Origin: Anarhynchus alexandrinus
Lineage: Eukaryota; Chordata; Aves; Charadriiformes; Charadriidae
Assembly (NCBI GenBank): GCA_008711295.1
Contig: VUYV01000405.1
Span: 119,063 to 183,062, forward strand
Reading direction: 5' to 3'
Length of the DNA: 64,000 nucleotides
Part shown: piece by piece, positions 13,101 through 24,194 of the stretch
How positions within the stretch are numbered: position 1 is the first letter of the stretch
Layout: every line of letters starts with the position of its first letter
The notes under the pieces: model-generated
Databases searched by the model: none
What the model saw: only the letters and a program-made list of their open reading frames with translations
What the model was told of the DNA's origin: nothing
Made by a program: the position numbers and the translations under genes

Positions 13101-15321
13101 AGGCAGAAGTGGTAGACAAATCAGGTAATCTGGTATTTCTTAGAAAATGTGGTATCAAACAAGTAGGACAAACCATAGGATCAGCTAATTCTCGACCACT
13201 CCTTGGTGGTTGAAACGATGATTAGGGAAAACTTGGCTCAAAAAAGAGAAATTTTTAAGCAGCTAAAGGGACCTAGAATTCTCAGTTGAGCCTAATATCA
13301 GATCACAGAAACTAGGAGTCCGCTGAATTGCACTGCCATCTCCTTAGGACATGCTTTCCTTCCCCAGGATGTTCTAGGTTAACACCTTATATGAAGTCAC
13401 TTCTCCTGAATGAAACACTCCTGAACACCTCAAGTTTGAAAGAAAAGCTTCAATGAAAACAATTCTAAAGAAGTCCTATTTTTCCTACTAATTTTATTTC
13501 CTTCCAAAGCTGCATAACAAGTCAATTCTGTAGTTTCATACACTGCTTCAGCTGAGTGAGTTCCTGAATGAGCGGGTTACCTAAATAGGATATTACAAAA
13601 CACCTTTGGAAATTATACAGGTATCATAGCAGTCTTCTAGAGCAGACAACTGAATTTAATCAGTGTAACATCCCTAGAAACACTGCACAGGATTCAGTGT
13701 TGCTTCTAAGACCCCAAGAATTAGATTATGACATGGGGCCAGCAGCATTCATACAGAAAAGGAGAACAAAGGCAGTTTAGTTTTAAAACTTACTTAAAAA
13801 AAAGTATGGAAGACAAAGTGCTACACTTGACAGCTCAGAACTTGAGCAATTTGTGAAAACAGCCTTCAGTTTAAGGGTTGAGAAGGAAAAAAATAAAAAA
13901 ATCACAATCAACAGAAAGGAGAGAAGGCAGAGTAAATCAACAGCTATGAGAGATTAAAACAAGAGACAGAAATCCAAAGGCATGACTTTCTCGTAGACAC
14001 ATTAACAGATCTCTCATAACTGTTACTCCTCAGCCAAAATCCATACTTACCCTGGTCTCAAAATCTTTAACTAAGCTGAGTTGGAGGACAGGGTATTTGG
14101 AACAGAAAAGCGAGACAGATCCTAAGAGAAAAATGGTGTAAGGACGAGAAGCTGTGACAAGTGAAGCCACAGCTTGCTGCTGACTGCAATATTCATCAAA
14201 AAAAATCAAAACTGCCTCTATTCAAGAAATGAGGCATTTTATAGAGATGAGTTAGGTCCTGCGTTGTCCACAGAGTACTATAAATTTGCTAAGGGAAAAG
14301 CTACGGCTGTTCTTAAACAAAACCAAAACACAACCAGAAACCCAAACCACAACAATAAATGTCTGCTAAGAAACCCCATGATGATATACCAGACCATGTT
14401 CTAACTGTTCAACGCCAAATACACACTGTAAAACTTTTCTAAAATGCCACAACTCAGCAGTCAGCAGAACTCATGAGAATACAACTTTTGTCTATCCTGC
14501 TACAAGAAGCCACAGGGGTCACTACATCAAGATTTCAACAGCATTATTCCCTCTGTTCTCTGATCTGAAAGCATAACATTAACATTGTAAAATAATACCG
14601 GATATTTTTCTTCTCTCAGGTATCTACAGTGTCTCATTATCAGTTCCACTCATTTCGTTTGTCTTCTCACTTTCCCTTATCTCAACCAGAATCTCTTAAG
14701 CTATGGAAGAATTGTCCCAGGGTTATCGTACAAGACCAAAGCTCAATGGCAGCACAACAGCTTTAACCTCAAATGATTTAAGTGTCCTAGTATAAAAATA
14801 AATAAAAGTTAGGTGTTTAGCTTTATCTTAGTCTGATAATAACCAATTTAAGAAGTAACAGTTTATAATAATATATATATATATAAAATAAATAATAAAA
14901 AGTCAGTATTTTGAAGAAACTGGGGGTGTGAAGGGGGATGAGGCGGCAGAGGGCATGTGCAAAAAAGCACACTAAAGAATGAAAGTGATAACTAGTGAGT
15001 GTTTTCATTTAACAAAACTGGCCAACTTGCTTTCAGGAATAACTAACTGAATTTCAAAAATTTGTAAAGCCTTGGATACAGTTCTCAAACTAATGTTTGC
15101 TGACAAAAATGTTACCATTTAACATTTCACATAAAGTTCAAAAATACATTTCAGACTTTTCTCTTGTTCTGAAGTTCTCTATAATAGCCATTTCCCCCTA
15201 CTGGTCAGGTGCCATGTCAATCAAATACTATTAATTCATCTATTCTATTTGGTAAAAACTTTTCCATTACATATTTTCACAGATTTAGCACAAAAGGTGT
15301 AACTTATATGCTGTCTCTTAC

Positions 15322-15393
15322 CTTGAATGAGCGGTATGTACCGTGCTAACAGCTTAGCTCTTTTCTTTTCATATCCTTTCTGAGTGATGTCTC
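15322..15393 (-). CDS. DIP2A: DIP2A coding exon (exon 2 of the usual gene), DMAP1-binding region
   Basis: This is a 72-nt internal exon on the minus strand. The acceptor is strong (pyrimidine-rich, ending tttctttag, from 15394 upward) and the donor is CAAG|gtaaga (15317-15321). The exon begins with GA, completing a Gly codon whose first base must come from exon 1. It then encodes DITQKGYEKKRAKLLARYIP followed by LIQ, and leaves one G. That G joins GT of the exon at 1721 to form Gly, so the two exons splice in frame. The GDITQKGYEKKR motif is the most conserved part of the DIP2 N-terminus and lies in the DMAP1-binding domain, directly after the acidic LELELSE stretch encoded by exon 1. Exon 1, expected to be GC-rich with the start codon, was not seen up to position 64000, so intron 1 exceeds 48.6 kb. 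Confidence 0.95.
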
Positions 15394-17699
15394 CTAAAGA
15401 AACAAAGAAATAAACGTGTATTGTTTTGAACAGTTCTTAAAGAAGCTTTCTCATTTTCATGAAACCTATGATTAAACTCTCTAACTTTGCATCAGTCACA
15501 TCAGCAACAAAGACCTGGGCACATCAGAGAAATTTACAGCCATATACCTACTACCCATGCAGCACTATCTGTGTATATACAAAAATGAGTCTCGGAGCTA
15601 TACAACAGAAGAAAAGTGATTTTGTCTGCAGCACCTGTGTTGAACGTGGTTCTAGAAATATTTATCATAATGCAGAATGCAGCACAAGAGATTTGCAGAG
15701 TAATGGAAGCCAATGAAGCTGACAAGCCTGGCTCTGCACTGTTCTAGGGCATCAGAAATGCTCAATATACAAAGGCTGGAGAGAACATTCTCTAACACAC
15801 CTGTGTAGTCCCTTTCAAACTCTAGACCATGTTGCACACTCTGCAATGTGCAGCACAAGTCTCCACTTTCAAATTATAGGAGGTGATAATCTCCTTCAAG
15901 CACTAGTTTTTATTTACAGTTGTCATCTGATATCCTGTTTTAAACCTTATTGCAAACTCCACTGGTAAAACATCATGTCTTTTCACACAGACTAGAATAA
16001 AAGGAAAACTTCTATAAAAACCCAAAGTAAGTTTTTGAGACATTTCAGAACATGTACATCCGTGACTCCACGAACAGAACAAGGTGGCTTCATGTAAAAC
16101 CAGCAGTAAGCTTAGTATAAAAATAAAAAAATCCAAATCCCACCAAAATTTTGAGAGCTTTGTCGCTCTTCTAGGACTCAGCAGACATGAAAACAGGGAT
16201 CTTAACTTAAAACCACTCCCACGTCCCAGAATTCACATTTACTTAAAGATGGTGAGATACTATGCAGTTCCACTAATAAAGTGGACTTCTATCCCTCCGT
16301 ACTTGGTAAATGCCTCACATCAGCATGAAATATAACCAAGATAAAAGATATTATAAATATCTGATATTTTTGAAAACATACTTAAGTAGAAAGCGAATTT
16401 CAGAAATGTAGGCAGATAATTATCTTGACTTGAATTAGGACACAAAACTCTTAAGAATGCTACCCCATGTTCTCAGTCGTCAGATGTGCAGTAAGAGCTG
16501 ACTACATGTCCCAGACCTGGAACTTTGCTTGGTACATGCCTTTATCCTTACCAAAGTTCTCTGCAGGTAACCAGCAGAATCAAGAGTTATGAAAGCAATC
16601 CAGAGAAAGACAGAGCATGATTTACTAGGATTCATTCCTTTTGGAAATGAGGTTATAAAATTGTATATAAAATTATATGGTACTAGTTAACAATCATTTT
16701 TCATTCATCCAGACAAGTGGCATGGCTTGGGTATGCAGAAGCAAGAACCCCTTTTCCTCAGTCAGATTTTACACAGAAAAGTTCTTACTTTCTATTTTAA
16801 AGTGTTTCTCAGGTATTTGCCTTAATACATTAGGGTTGGTTTTGGTTTTTTATTTAATATTGTCCACAGTAGTATTTGCTCTAAACACACTTCCTCAAAC
16901 ATCCACCTCCCTCCTACATCAGAGGACACTGCTAACAGAAACAAAGTCACATCATTCTACCATCCCCTCTGCAATGAAGTGAATATGCAACATTTAAAAT
17001 TACTGACAGTATGCAAAAACAAGCAGTGAGAGCTTGAACACACTGCTCAAAACAGGTAAGAAAAAAATGCAAGTCCTGGAGTGCTTCAATCATCGCAGAT
17101 ATTTCAAACTACAACCAAAGAGAATTTGTCAGTTTTTACTCATAAATCTGTGGCAAATATTTCGCATAAAATTGGGACACAAGACAGAAATGCTTTTGTT
17201 ACCATTTTTCTTGAGCAGAAATTTTTTTAGCAGAAGAAATATACAGCAATATCATTTATATATATATGTTTTATAATTATATCAAAACAAGAATGAAATC
17301 AAAACAAAACAAAACCCACAAATGCCCAAGCAGATTTGTGTTTCTCACATAGCTCACACAGCTCCTAGTTAAAAAAAAAAACCACAAATTTTTCTAAGCA
17401 TTGTTATCCAATGGGTAGAGCTACCATAAAATACTTGAGATTACAAAGTCAGGATTTTGCAGTGTGAGTATTTTGTGATACGATGAGGTATGGCAGCTGT
17501 ATCTAGGCAGTAAAGCATGTGCTTGTTACGTATTTGTGTGGTTTTGAAGTGCATAGAAGCATTTCAGTGTTCACCACCTACTTTTCAAAATTGAAAATAA
17601 GCTAGTTGAAGTTTTTGAACCCAGCAAGTGGATAGCCAATGAAAAATAATTAATGAAAACCCAGTAAAATGCAGGTAATATTTATTTAGTTAATTCGGC

Positions 17700-19911
17700 A
17701 TTAAGATTAAATAAATACAGTGTGCCTAACAAAGAATATTATTTCCTTGATCACCACGAGAAAAGGACACCCACAAGTGCAGCAGCCTGTCCTCTTCAGT
17801 GCATGAACATACAGGGCAGAGCACATCCAGTGCTGATCCAGCTTCTTTGTGGCTTTGTACCTGCACTGAGGAGTCCTTGAAGGCTTCTGATGGAGAAGGG
17901 AAGATGAGCAAGATGCAGACAGACACTGAACAGCTCATGGAACAGTTAACTTGCGACGAAGTGACTTCTCCAGTCCTTAAGCAGCAGTTTGCACATGAAT
18001 TCTCACTAGGAGCAGCTACAAGAAACCATGCACCACACCATGTTGGCAATGTCATGAGTCTGTCATGTAAACACTATCAGCGAGATGACTGTGCATACCG
18101 TGGCAGCTGAGGATGGGTCTGTGAGAGCCTAGTACTTGCTAAAGATAAGGAAATGGCTCCCGGTCACCAATTTCCAGAAGTCAAGAATAGAGACAGCCAC
18201 AATTTCAGGTATATCAACTATTGACAAATCACTGCAGAAATGTTTGCCAGTTCCTCCAGTATAAAGTAAAAGTCAAGGGTGTGAATGCTGGCTTCTGCCT
18301 GTAGAAGTGGTTCTTGGATGGTTTGAAAAAGTAGGCAAGCTGCCAGCCAAAACATAACTCAGAAGTCACCTGCAGAAAAATTTAAAGTAAATCTCCATTT
18401 TTTTTTCTGGGAATAGGTTGTCACTGTATTTGAAGGGTTGGTGGAGCTGGAAGAATCAATTCAGCAGTCATAATTTCTAATTCTACCTCTTAGACTCGCT
18501 TGGTAAATATTTTTGTAAAGTGAAACAACTCGCCAAGCTTTATTTTGCATTGTCCTAGAAGTATTATAAAGGAACACTGCCACTGATACATGATTTTGAC
18601 TTACAGAAACAAAGTCAGAAACAACAAAAAATTGCAAAAGAAATAATTACTCTGACATCTGTGATTTTTGTCCACTGCGAAAGCAAAAATAATCAAGGCA
18701 TTTCTAAGAACTATGATAAGAGTCAACAATAAGGAAAGCCAGCGACATTTGGTGTAACAGCTGGGGAATAGAAAGATGATGCTGAGGAACATTGAACTAT
18801 GTAGCCAGCAGAAGAAATGGCTGTTTCTCGTGTTATCTGTCCTTCAGAGTTAGAGATGTGCCAACCAGTCCCAAGGAAATTCCTGATAATGGAAGCACAT
18901 AGGAAGAGAAAAAGAGATCTCACTGATACAAAGGCTGATGACAACAGAACCGTCAATGGATGGTTCGTCTCCCATGCTAAGAGGGCAAAGCTCTGAAACT
19001 ACAGCCATTTGAAGATGAAGACCGCAAAGATTGAAAACTGAGAGAACATGACAGCAGGATAAAACCGTTTGTTCATCAAGGGGGAGATGCACAGCAGTAG
19101 TGACATGTAATTCCTGAAATGAATACTGGGTCACCATGGTAAGTCTGATCTATATTCTCAGACTTATATGATACATCTCAAGCACAGTGACATGCCCCTT
19201 GTTACCCAGCTTTAAAACTCCAAGGTATGTCATTTGTTACAGCGCCCTGGCAGCCAATACCAGTTGCTGACACCCCGAGAAAGAATAGGGTGCGGTGCTG
19301 AAATACAGCAGGATGGCTGTATTTAGGCTTAAACTTGTAGCCACAAACAGGGCCTTGAAAAAGAGGAGGAAGAAGAAGAAGAGGAGCAGCTCTTCTGGGT
19401 GCTGAACTCCTGCAGCAGGCAGGACCACACATCACAGAGCATCTTTGTGCTGTGGCATTCAAAAGCTAGAGAAAAGGCAAGGTAAGTACCTTACCAAACA
19501 GCTGTTCTCCTGTTAACACCTGATACCAAAACAAAGACCAAAGTCATGAAAAAGCCTGCCAAGGTTGCTGCTTAATTGAAATTAAAGTCTCAAAATCAAG
19601 TATTATGAAGGTGCTTCCAAAGTCCAGCATTTTCTTTCAAAGAAGGTGAAACCAGCACAATTGCAACGCCTAATAAAGAGGCTGATGAATGAGCCCCCAA
19701 GTAGCCACGCCCACTGCACCATTAGCAGTGAAGAAATGTTCTGTTAAGCCTTCACTGTGGGATTGCTAAACTTGTGGATGAGAGGACTAACCCTAGAGTT
19801 ATAACATTATGATCTCATGTGAAGGAGTACTTGCCACATGGATGAGAAGTGCCACACTATCCAGCAAAGCAGAGAGACATTGGGAGGTCACAGTCCTCAC
19901 TGGGTTTAAAG
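17700..19911. other. Unassigned intronic stretch, possible decayed retrocopy
   Basis: This 2.2 kb stretch just left of the retrovirus differs in texture from the surrounding intron: it is richer in G+C and in medium open frames. A plus-strand frame at 17799-18110 is open for 103 codons. Another, ending at the TGA at 18994, encodes a basic segment with RKRKRDLTD and AKRAKL. A GAA/GAG-rich run lies at about 19360-19386. I do not recognise a family and see no splice framing that would make these host exons. Ancient retroposed sequence or chance are both possible. Confidence 0.3.
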
Positions 19912-19915
19912 GGCA
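19912..19915 (+). repeat. ERV target-site duplication, left (GGCA)
   Basis: The four bases immediately before the 5' LTR, repeated directly after the 3' LTR at 26341-26344. A 4-bp duplication is typical of gammaretrovirus-like integrases. Confidence 0.85.
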
Positions 19916-20350
19916 TGAGTCAGGGGTATATGATAGAGATAACGACACATTCTGTACTAATTGGCTAGTAGTGACATATAACCTAGAAAACAGGCCTGAT
20001 AGTTTACTGAACACCAGACGAAGCAAGAAGTCTTGTGATGTTGTCAAGGGCAGCTCCTGATAATGAACAAGAACCTGTCTGGAGAAGCGGCTGAAACCGA
20101 CCCTGCGGTCTGGACAAAGACCAAGGAAGAACTGAGTCTGCGCAAAAGCAAAAGGTTACTTGCGGTGATGAAGAGGAATCATCAGCCTTCATCCTCACGA
20201 CCCTCAGCGACCACCACCAGGAGGCAATGCGCAAGCGTAGTTGGGAGGAGTTTATGAAAATGATGTATTAGAGTTAATTTTAATACGAAGCGGGGACAGG
20301 TCATGAATATGTATAGGCATGTTCAGAAATCTTATGTTTATGTGATTAAG

Positions 20351-20361
20351 TACTATATATA
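20351..20361 (+). promoter_or_regulatory. LTR TATA-like element
   Basis: The A/T run tactatatata lies about 75 bp upstream of the AATAAA signal, the spacing expected for an LTR promoter with a short R region. The 3' LTR has the matching site (tactatatatag, with one substitution). Confidence 0.6.
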
Positions 20362-20429
20362 TTTGAGAAAGCCGCTGCATTGGGTGCGCACGATTGTGGT
20401 GGGGCGACCCCCCGTGCTGCCCAGCGCTG

Positions 20430-20435
20430 AATAAA
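20430..20435 (+). terminator. LTR polyadenylation signal AATAAA
   Basis: AATAAA within the 5' LTR. The identical hexamer in the 3' LTR is at 26284-26289 and would end proviral transcripts. Confidence 0.7.
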
Positions 20436-20490
20436 CATACCTACTTTACAACCATCTCGGTTGTGGAGTCTACTTTCCGCGCGTCATATT

Positions 20491-20508
20491 TGGCGAGCCA
20501 GGCAGGAG
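20491..20508 (+). promoter_or_regulatory. ERV primer binding site, tRNA-Arg type
   Basis: TGGCGAGCCAGGCAGGAG starts four bases after the 5' LTR. Compared from memory with the reverse complement of the 3' end of vertebrate tRNA-Arg (ACG), 17 of 18 bases agree (G for C at position 12). This supports a class I ERV primed by tRNA-Arg. Confidence 0.75.
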
Positions 20509-21040
20509 AATCTCTGCTCGGCTGCGGGATCAACTGCGGAGCGGACGCCCCTTGGCGCGCCCCGAGTACTTTCCTCGGAGGAGCCTCCACTCCCAGCTGC
20601 TCACCGCGGGAGTAGACAACAACCTCCTGAAGCTGCGGACAAACGGTATGTTTGAGGGGGCCAGTAAGTCGTAGGGGACGCCCACGCTTGGCCGGGGCCG
20701 CTGGTAAATCGCGCAGAGACGTCTGGCGTGCAGCATAGTCCCCGTATGGAAGGAGGGTACCCTGTACGGTAGTAGGGGGATTCGCTGACCGATAGAGCGG
20801 CCGCTAGCGATCTTGGGAGTAGATCGAGTGAATCCGAGGTTATCGCTGCATTCCGGCAACGGGAGCCAGGACGGACCTGCTAATGACTGTATAAGAAGCA
20901 GGAGAAGGGTAAGCGAGCCTCATATAATTAGCAGCTGCTGGAGGGATAACAACTAGAGTGGGAACTGCATACCTTATCTATGAAACGCCCGGGTATTTTA
21001 TGATAAAAGTATTTGTGTGCATGTGTGTGTGCTTGAAACA

Positions 21041-21133
21041 CAGCGCAGCTGTGAAGCGAGTGGGAGTCCTGATTTGCATTCCGTGTCTCTGCAAGGAACA
21101 CGGCCAAAGACGGACAGTACGCCTGAAACGTTT
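21041..21133 (+). repeat. Leader duplication, unit A
   Basis: Begins cagcgcagctgtgaagcgag and aligns with 21324-21420 over about 95 bases. Shared blocks include AGCGAGTG, TTCCGTGT, CGGCC and AGACG. The two units are clearly diverged from each other. Confidence 0.75.
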
Positions 21134-21323
21134 GTAAGAGTAGTAAATGTTTTGATATATGTAACCCGCTATATTGGTGTGGACCTGTGACAAACAGTTA
21201 ATGGTTTAAGATTTAAGTTATACGTGCATTTGGTTATTGTTCTAATTGAAATATTCTGTGGTGTGAGTGAGAAGTGTAACGGGCCCTTTTGTGTGACCGA
21301 GTGAGTGTTTGAGCGAGTGAGAT

Positions 21324-21420
21324 GCAGCATAGCTGCAGAGCGAGTGTGGAGTTCTGATCCGCGGTTCCGTGTTCTCCGCGAGGAGAGCGGCCGGAGACGA
21401 ACGAAGCGCATGACAAACTT
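21324..21420 (+). repeat. Leader duplication, unit B
   Basis: Begins cagcatagctgcagagcgag. It is the direct-repeat partner of 21041-21133, at an offset of about 283 bases. Confidence 0.75.
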
Positions 21421-21705
21421 GAAACAGTGTTACTCGAACCAAGTATTAATCCTCGGTGTCCCAAGTATCGGGGCCCTGGCTGATCATCAAAGTGACAGAA
21501 CAGGGAGAGTCTCCGGTGGTTTGGACTCGAAGTTAAATGAAGGAGGGAACTGGGTAAGTTGCAGAGGGTAAGTGGTTGAGTGTAGGCAGAGAGTTTAATT
21601 TCAGAGCTTTGGGACGTGTGGGAGGAGGACTGGGAAAGGACCAGAAAAGCTTGTAAGAAAAGATTTGCGTGGAAGTTAAAGAAAAAGTAGAAAATAGAAG
21701 GCAAC

Positions 21706-22350
21706 ATGGGTAACACTCAGGGGGGTATTCTTAAGAAAAGTCCCTTGGGTTGTGTGCCTGCTCATTGGAAAGAGATTGCTGGAACTGGAGGTACAGAAAG
21801 TAAGAAAACTCTTATTAAGTATTGTAATCAGTGGTGGCCACTGTATAAGTTAGAAGATGGAGCTAAGTGGCTGCTGAATGGATCATTAGACTATAATACT
21901 CTTTTGCAATTAATGCTATTTTTGAGAAGAGAAGTGGGATGAAGTATCATATGCAGATATGTTTTTTACCCTCCGAAATCATCCGGAGTGGCAAAGGGAC
22001 TGTGGAATGGTGCCGCAGCAGGACCCTATGGTATTTGCTCTCGAGTGAGAGAATAATAAAGAACACAAGGGTAAATTGAAGCGGTGTTGCTCGGCATGTA
22101 GTATTGGACAGAGGTGTACTAAAATAAATAAGATTCATCAAACATCAGAACAAGATCTAACTGATTTGCTTAAGCCTCCCCCTCGGTCACAGGAACGAGA
22201 TGTGGACTTGGATAAAGCCTCCTCCCCTCCGGGCAGCCCTGTACCCTCCCGTACTAGGAGAAAGCATACGGCTTTACAGGCACCACTCTGAGAGGCAGTA
22301 GGGCCTGATGGAGGGACAATGTTATCAAGGTACCTTTTTCTACTACCGAT
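21706..22350 (+). pseudogene. gag: ERV gag, matrix and adjacent region (frameshifted)
   Basis: The ATG at 21706 opens a 78-codon frame beginning MGNTQGG, with Gly at position 2 as needed for N-myristoylation and membrane targeting of a retroviral matrix protein. The frame ends at 21942, where a one-base slip near 21935 moves the reading to another frame that continues matrix-like sequence (SYADMFFTLR, PEWQRDCGMV) until a TGA at about 22028. A third stretch (22076-22291) encodes a Cys-containing and then proline-rich segment (LLKPPPRSQE), placed where gammaretroviruses carry the p12-type region. It ends at a TGA at about 22289, shortly before the capsid frame. Non-functional. Confidence 0.85.
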
Positions 22351-22974
22351 TTGGAAGCATGGAAAAGGGTTGCCAAGGATTACAGGAATGATCTGGTAAG
22401 TGTAACCAAATATTTCCAGTTTATCATAAAACAACATAACCCCGATTGGAATGACATACAGTTACTATTAGAATATATGACGGAAACAGAAAAACAAACG
22501 ATTTTAAAGGTTACAGGAGGGGATGTTAAAGAATACCTCCCCCTGCAGAATCCAAAGTGGGATCCGAATAGGTCAGCACATATGGAAAGGGCCATTCCCA
22601 AGACTATCAACTGGTCAGTATTATATGCAATTAAGCAAGGCCCTTCCGAGTCACCATCTGAGTTCCTGGACCGACTGAGGGATGTGATGCGCCGCAGTAC
22701 ACCACTGGATCCTGGGTCAGAGGTAGGAATACAGCAACTAGTTTCTTTGCTTTTGGGCCAGTCTACAGGAGCTACGTATTCAGTTTTAAACCAAGCTTTG
22801 ATGCCCTTGGGGAATGACTATATTGTAGTAAAAGGGGCAACTGGCCAAAGTGAAAAGGCATATTTTTGTGAACCTTTGAAGTATAAATTGGGAAAACAAT
22901 GGGGCATCCATAGGTTCCTTTATATGCCTAACTCCCCAAAAGCACTTTTGGGAAGAGATTTGTTGGAACAATGA
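22351..22974 (+). pseudogene. gag-pro: ERV gag capsid fused by deletion to the protease C-terminus
   Basis: A 207-codon open frame. Residues 1 to about 150 resemble gammaretroviral capsid (LEAWKRV context, NWSVLYAIKQGPSESPSEFL, the major-homology-like region, VSLLLGQSTGATYSVLNQAL). The reading then passes without a stop into a protease end (from about residue 158, including FLYMPNSPKALLGRDLLEQ). The end of capsid, the zinc-knuckle nucleocapsid and the protease active site (DTG/DSG) are missing, so this is an in-frame internal deletion. A TGA at 22972-22974 separates it from pol, which continues in the same frame. Confidence 0.88.
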
Positions 22975-23755
22975 GGTGCAGTAATTAAATTTGAAAGAGG
23001 AGACATTACTCTGGAGGTAAATGACCAACAATATATTCAAATAATGAGTTTGTCTCTAGCTAGTGTGCCCATGCAAGGAGAAATCAGCGAAGGAATCACA
23101 AATCGGGTATACCCCGGGGTATGGGCCACTGATGTACCCGGAAGAACAAAAAATGCTTCACCTGTTGAGGTCAAACTCAAAGAAGGACAACAGCCGGTAA
23201 GAATCAAACAATATCCCCTGAGGAAAGAGGACAGGGAGGGAATTCGACCAATAATAGAAAAGTTTTTACAACTGGGGTTGCTAAGGGAATGTGAATCTGA
23301 TTTTAACACTCCCATATTACCTGTTCGTAAACCCGATGGGTCATACCGGATAGTCCAGGACTTATGGGCTATAAATAAGATAACTGAAAACCTTTACCCA
23401 GTAGTGGCGAATCCATACACTTTATTGACTGTATTGACACCTGAACTAACCTGGTTTACTGTTTTAGACCTGAAGGATGCCTTCTTTTGCCTCCCTCTCC
23501 ATAAAGCCAGCCAGAAAATATTTGTATTTGAATGGGAAAATCCTAAAAGTGGGCGCAAAACTCAGCTTACCTGGACAGTGTTACCACAAGGGTTCAAAAA
23601 CAGCCCCACTATATTTGGTAATCAACTCGCAAAAGATCTTGAATCTTGAGAAGCCCCGTCTGAGGAAGGAAAACTATTACAGTACATGGATGACATCTTG
23701 ATTGCCACCAAAACAGAAGATGCTTGTACGACCTGGACGGTGAGTCTACTGAATT
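22975..23755 (+). pseudogene. pol: ERV pol, reverse transcriptase fingers and palm
   Basis: This is the continuation of the protease frame into reverse transcriptase. 22975-23646 is open and carries the typical RT blocks (VKLKEGQQPVRIKQYPLRKE, PVRKPDGSYRIVQDL, TVLDLKDAFFCLPL, LPQGFKNSPTIFGNQLAKDL). A TGA at 23647-23649 interrupts it. The same frame resumes and includes the catalytic YMDD at 23683-23694. A run of seven T followed by GGGG near 23754-23764 marks a frameshift to the next segment. All visible catalytic aspartates of the palm are retained, so loss of function comes from the stop and the frameshift. Confidence 0.92.
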
Positions 23756-23758
23756 TTT

Positions 23759-24190
23759 TTGGGGCTCCAGGGATACCGGGTATCCAAGAAGGTGGCCCAA
23801 GTAGTGCAGTGCAAGGTGATTTATTTGGGCTATGAAATCAGTGCTGGACAAAAAACTTTGGGACGGGCCCGAAAAGAGACAATATGCCAAACTCCAAGGC
23901 CGCAAACAGGGAAAGAATTACGAACTTTCTTGGGAATGACTGGGTGGTGTCGGCTGTGGATCTATAATTATGGGTTGCTTGTCAAGCCCCTGTATACACT
24001 AACAACCACTGAACAGAAATCCCTTAAATGGACTAAGGAGACCATGCAGGCCTTCGAGACGCTAAAGAAGGCCTTGATGTCAGCTCCAGCCTTAGGACTC
24101 CCAGATGTAAGTAAGCCGTTTTTCCTTTTTTTCTTATGAAAAACAGGGAATTGCCCTAGGAATATTGGCGCAAGACCTAGGCCCGGATCA
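23759..24190 (+). pseudogene. pol: ERV pol, RT thumb/connection
   Basis: The frame to 24139 encodes the RT thumb and connection region (YLGYEISAGQKTLGRARKE, LRTFLGMTGWCRLWIYNYGL, KPLYTLT). After a second frameshift at the T run near 24124-24132 the reading continues (EKQGIALGILAQDLGPDQ) and meets a TGA at 24192-24194. The FLGxxGWCRLWI motif is typical of gammaretrovirus-like pol. Confidence 0.88.
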
Positions 24191-24194
24191 ATGA

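Larger units (their letters stand above)
1722..15321 (-). other. DIP2A: DIP2A intron 2
   Basis: A 13.6 kb intron bounded by the donor at 15317-15321 and the acceptor at 1722-1727. It contains two CR1 fragments (1992-2823 and 3104-4181), a solo LTR (5560-6063) and a pair of 46-bp direct repeats (6161-6206 and 7118-7163). In 4182-5559 and 6064-15316 I see only AT-rich intronic sequence with short chance open frames. A short (AT) run lies at about 14869-14885. No conserved coding segment was recognised. Confidence 0.85.
19916..20486 (+). repeat. ERV 5' LTR (571 bp)
   Basis: Starts TGAGTCAGG and ends GCGTCA (TG...CA). It contains a TATA-like run (tactatatatat, about 20351-20361) and an AATAAA polyadenylation signal at 20430-20435, which places U3, R and U5 in the usual order for the plus strand. 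The paired copy is at 25766-26340. Confidence 0.96.
20509..21705 (+). other. ERV leader between PBS and gag
   Basis: About 1.2 kb of leader, GC-richer than the intron. It contains a diverged duplicated block (21041-21133 and 21324-21420) and two splice-donor-like gggtaagt sites near 21552-21559 and 21567-21574, either of which could serve spliced env mRNA. Open frames here are short and show no retroviral domain. The packaging signal would be expected in this region but cannot be identified by eye. Confidence 0.7.

Noticed and set aside
20063..20257. A 64-codon frame inside both ERV LTRs (20063-20257 and 25917-26111)
   Set aside because: Its conservation between the two copies only reflects the recent LTR duplication. 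No domain, and U3 sequence explains it.
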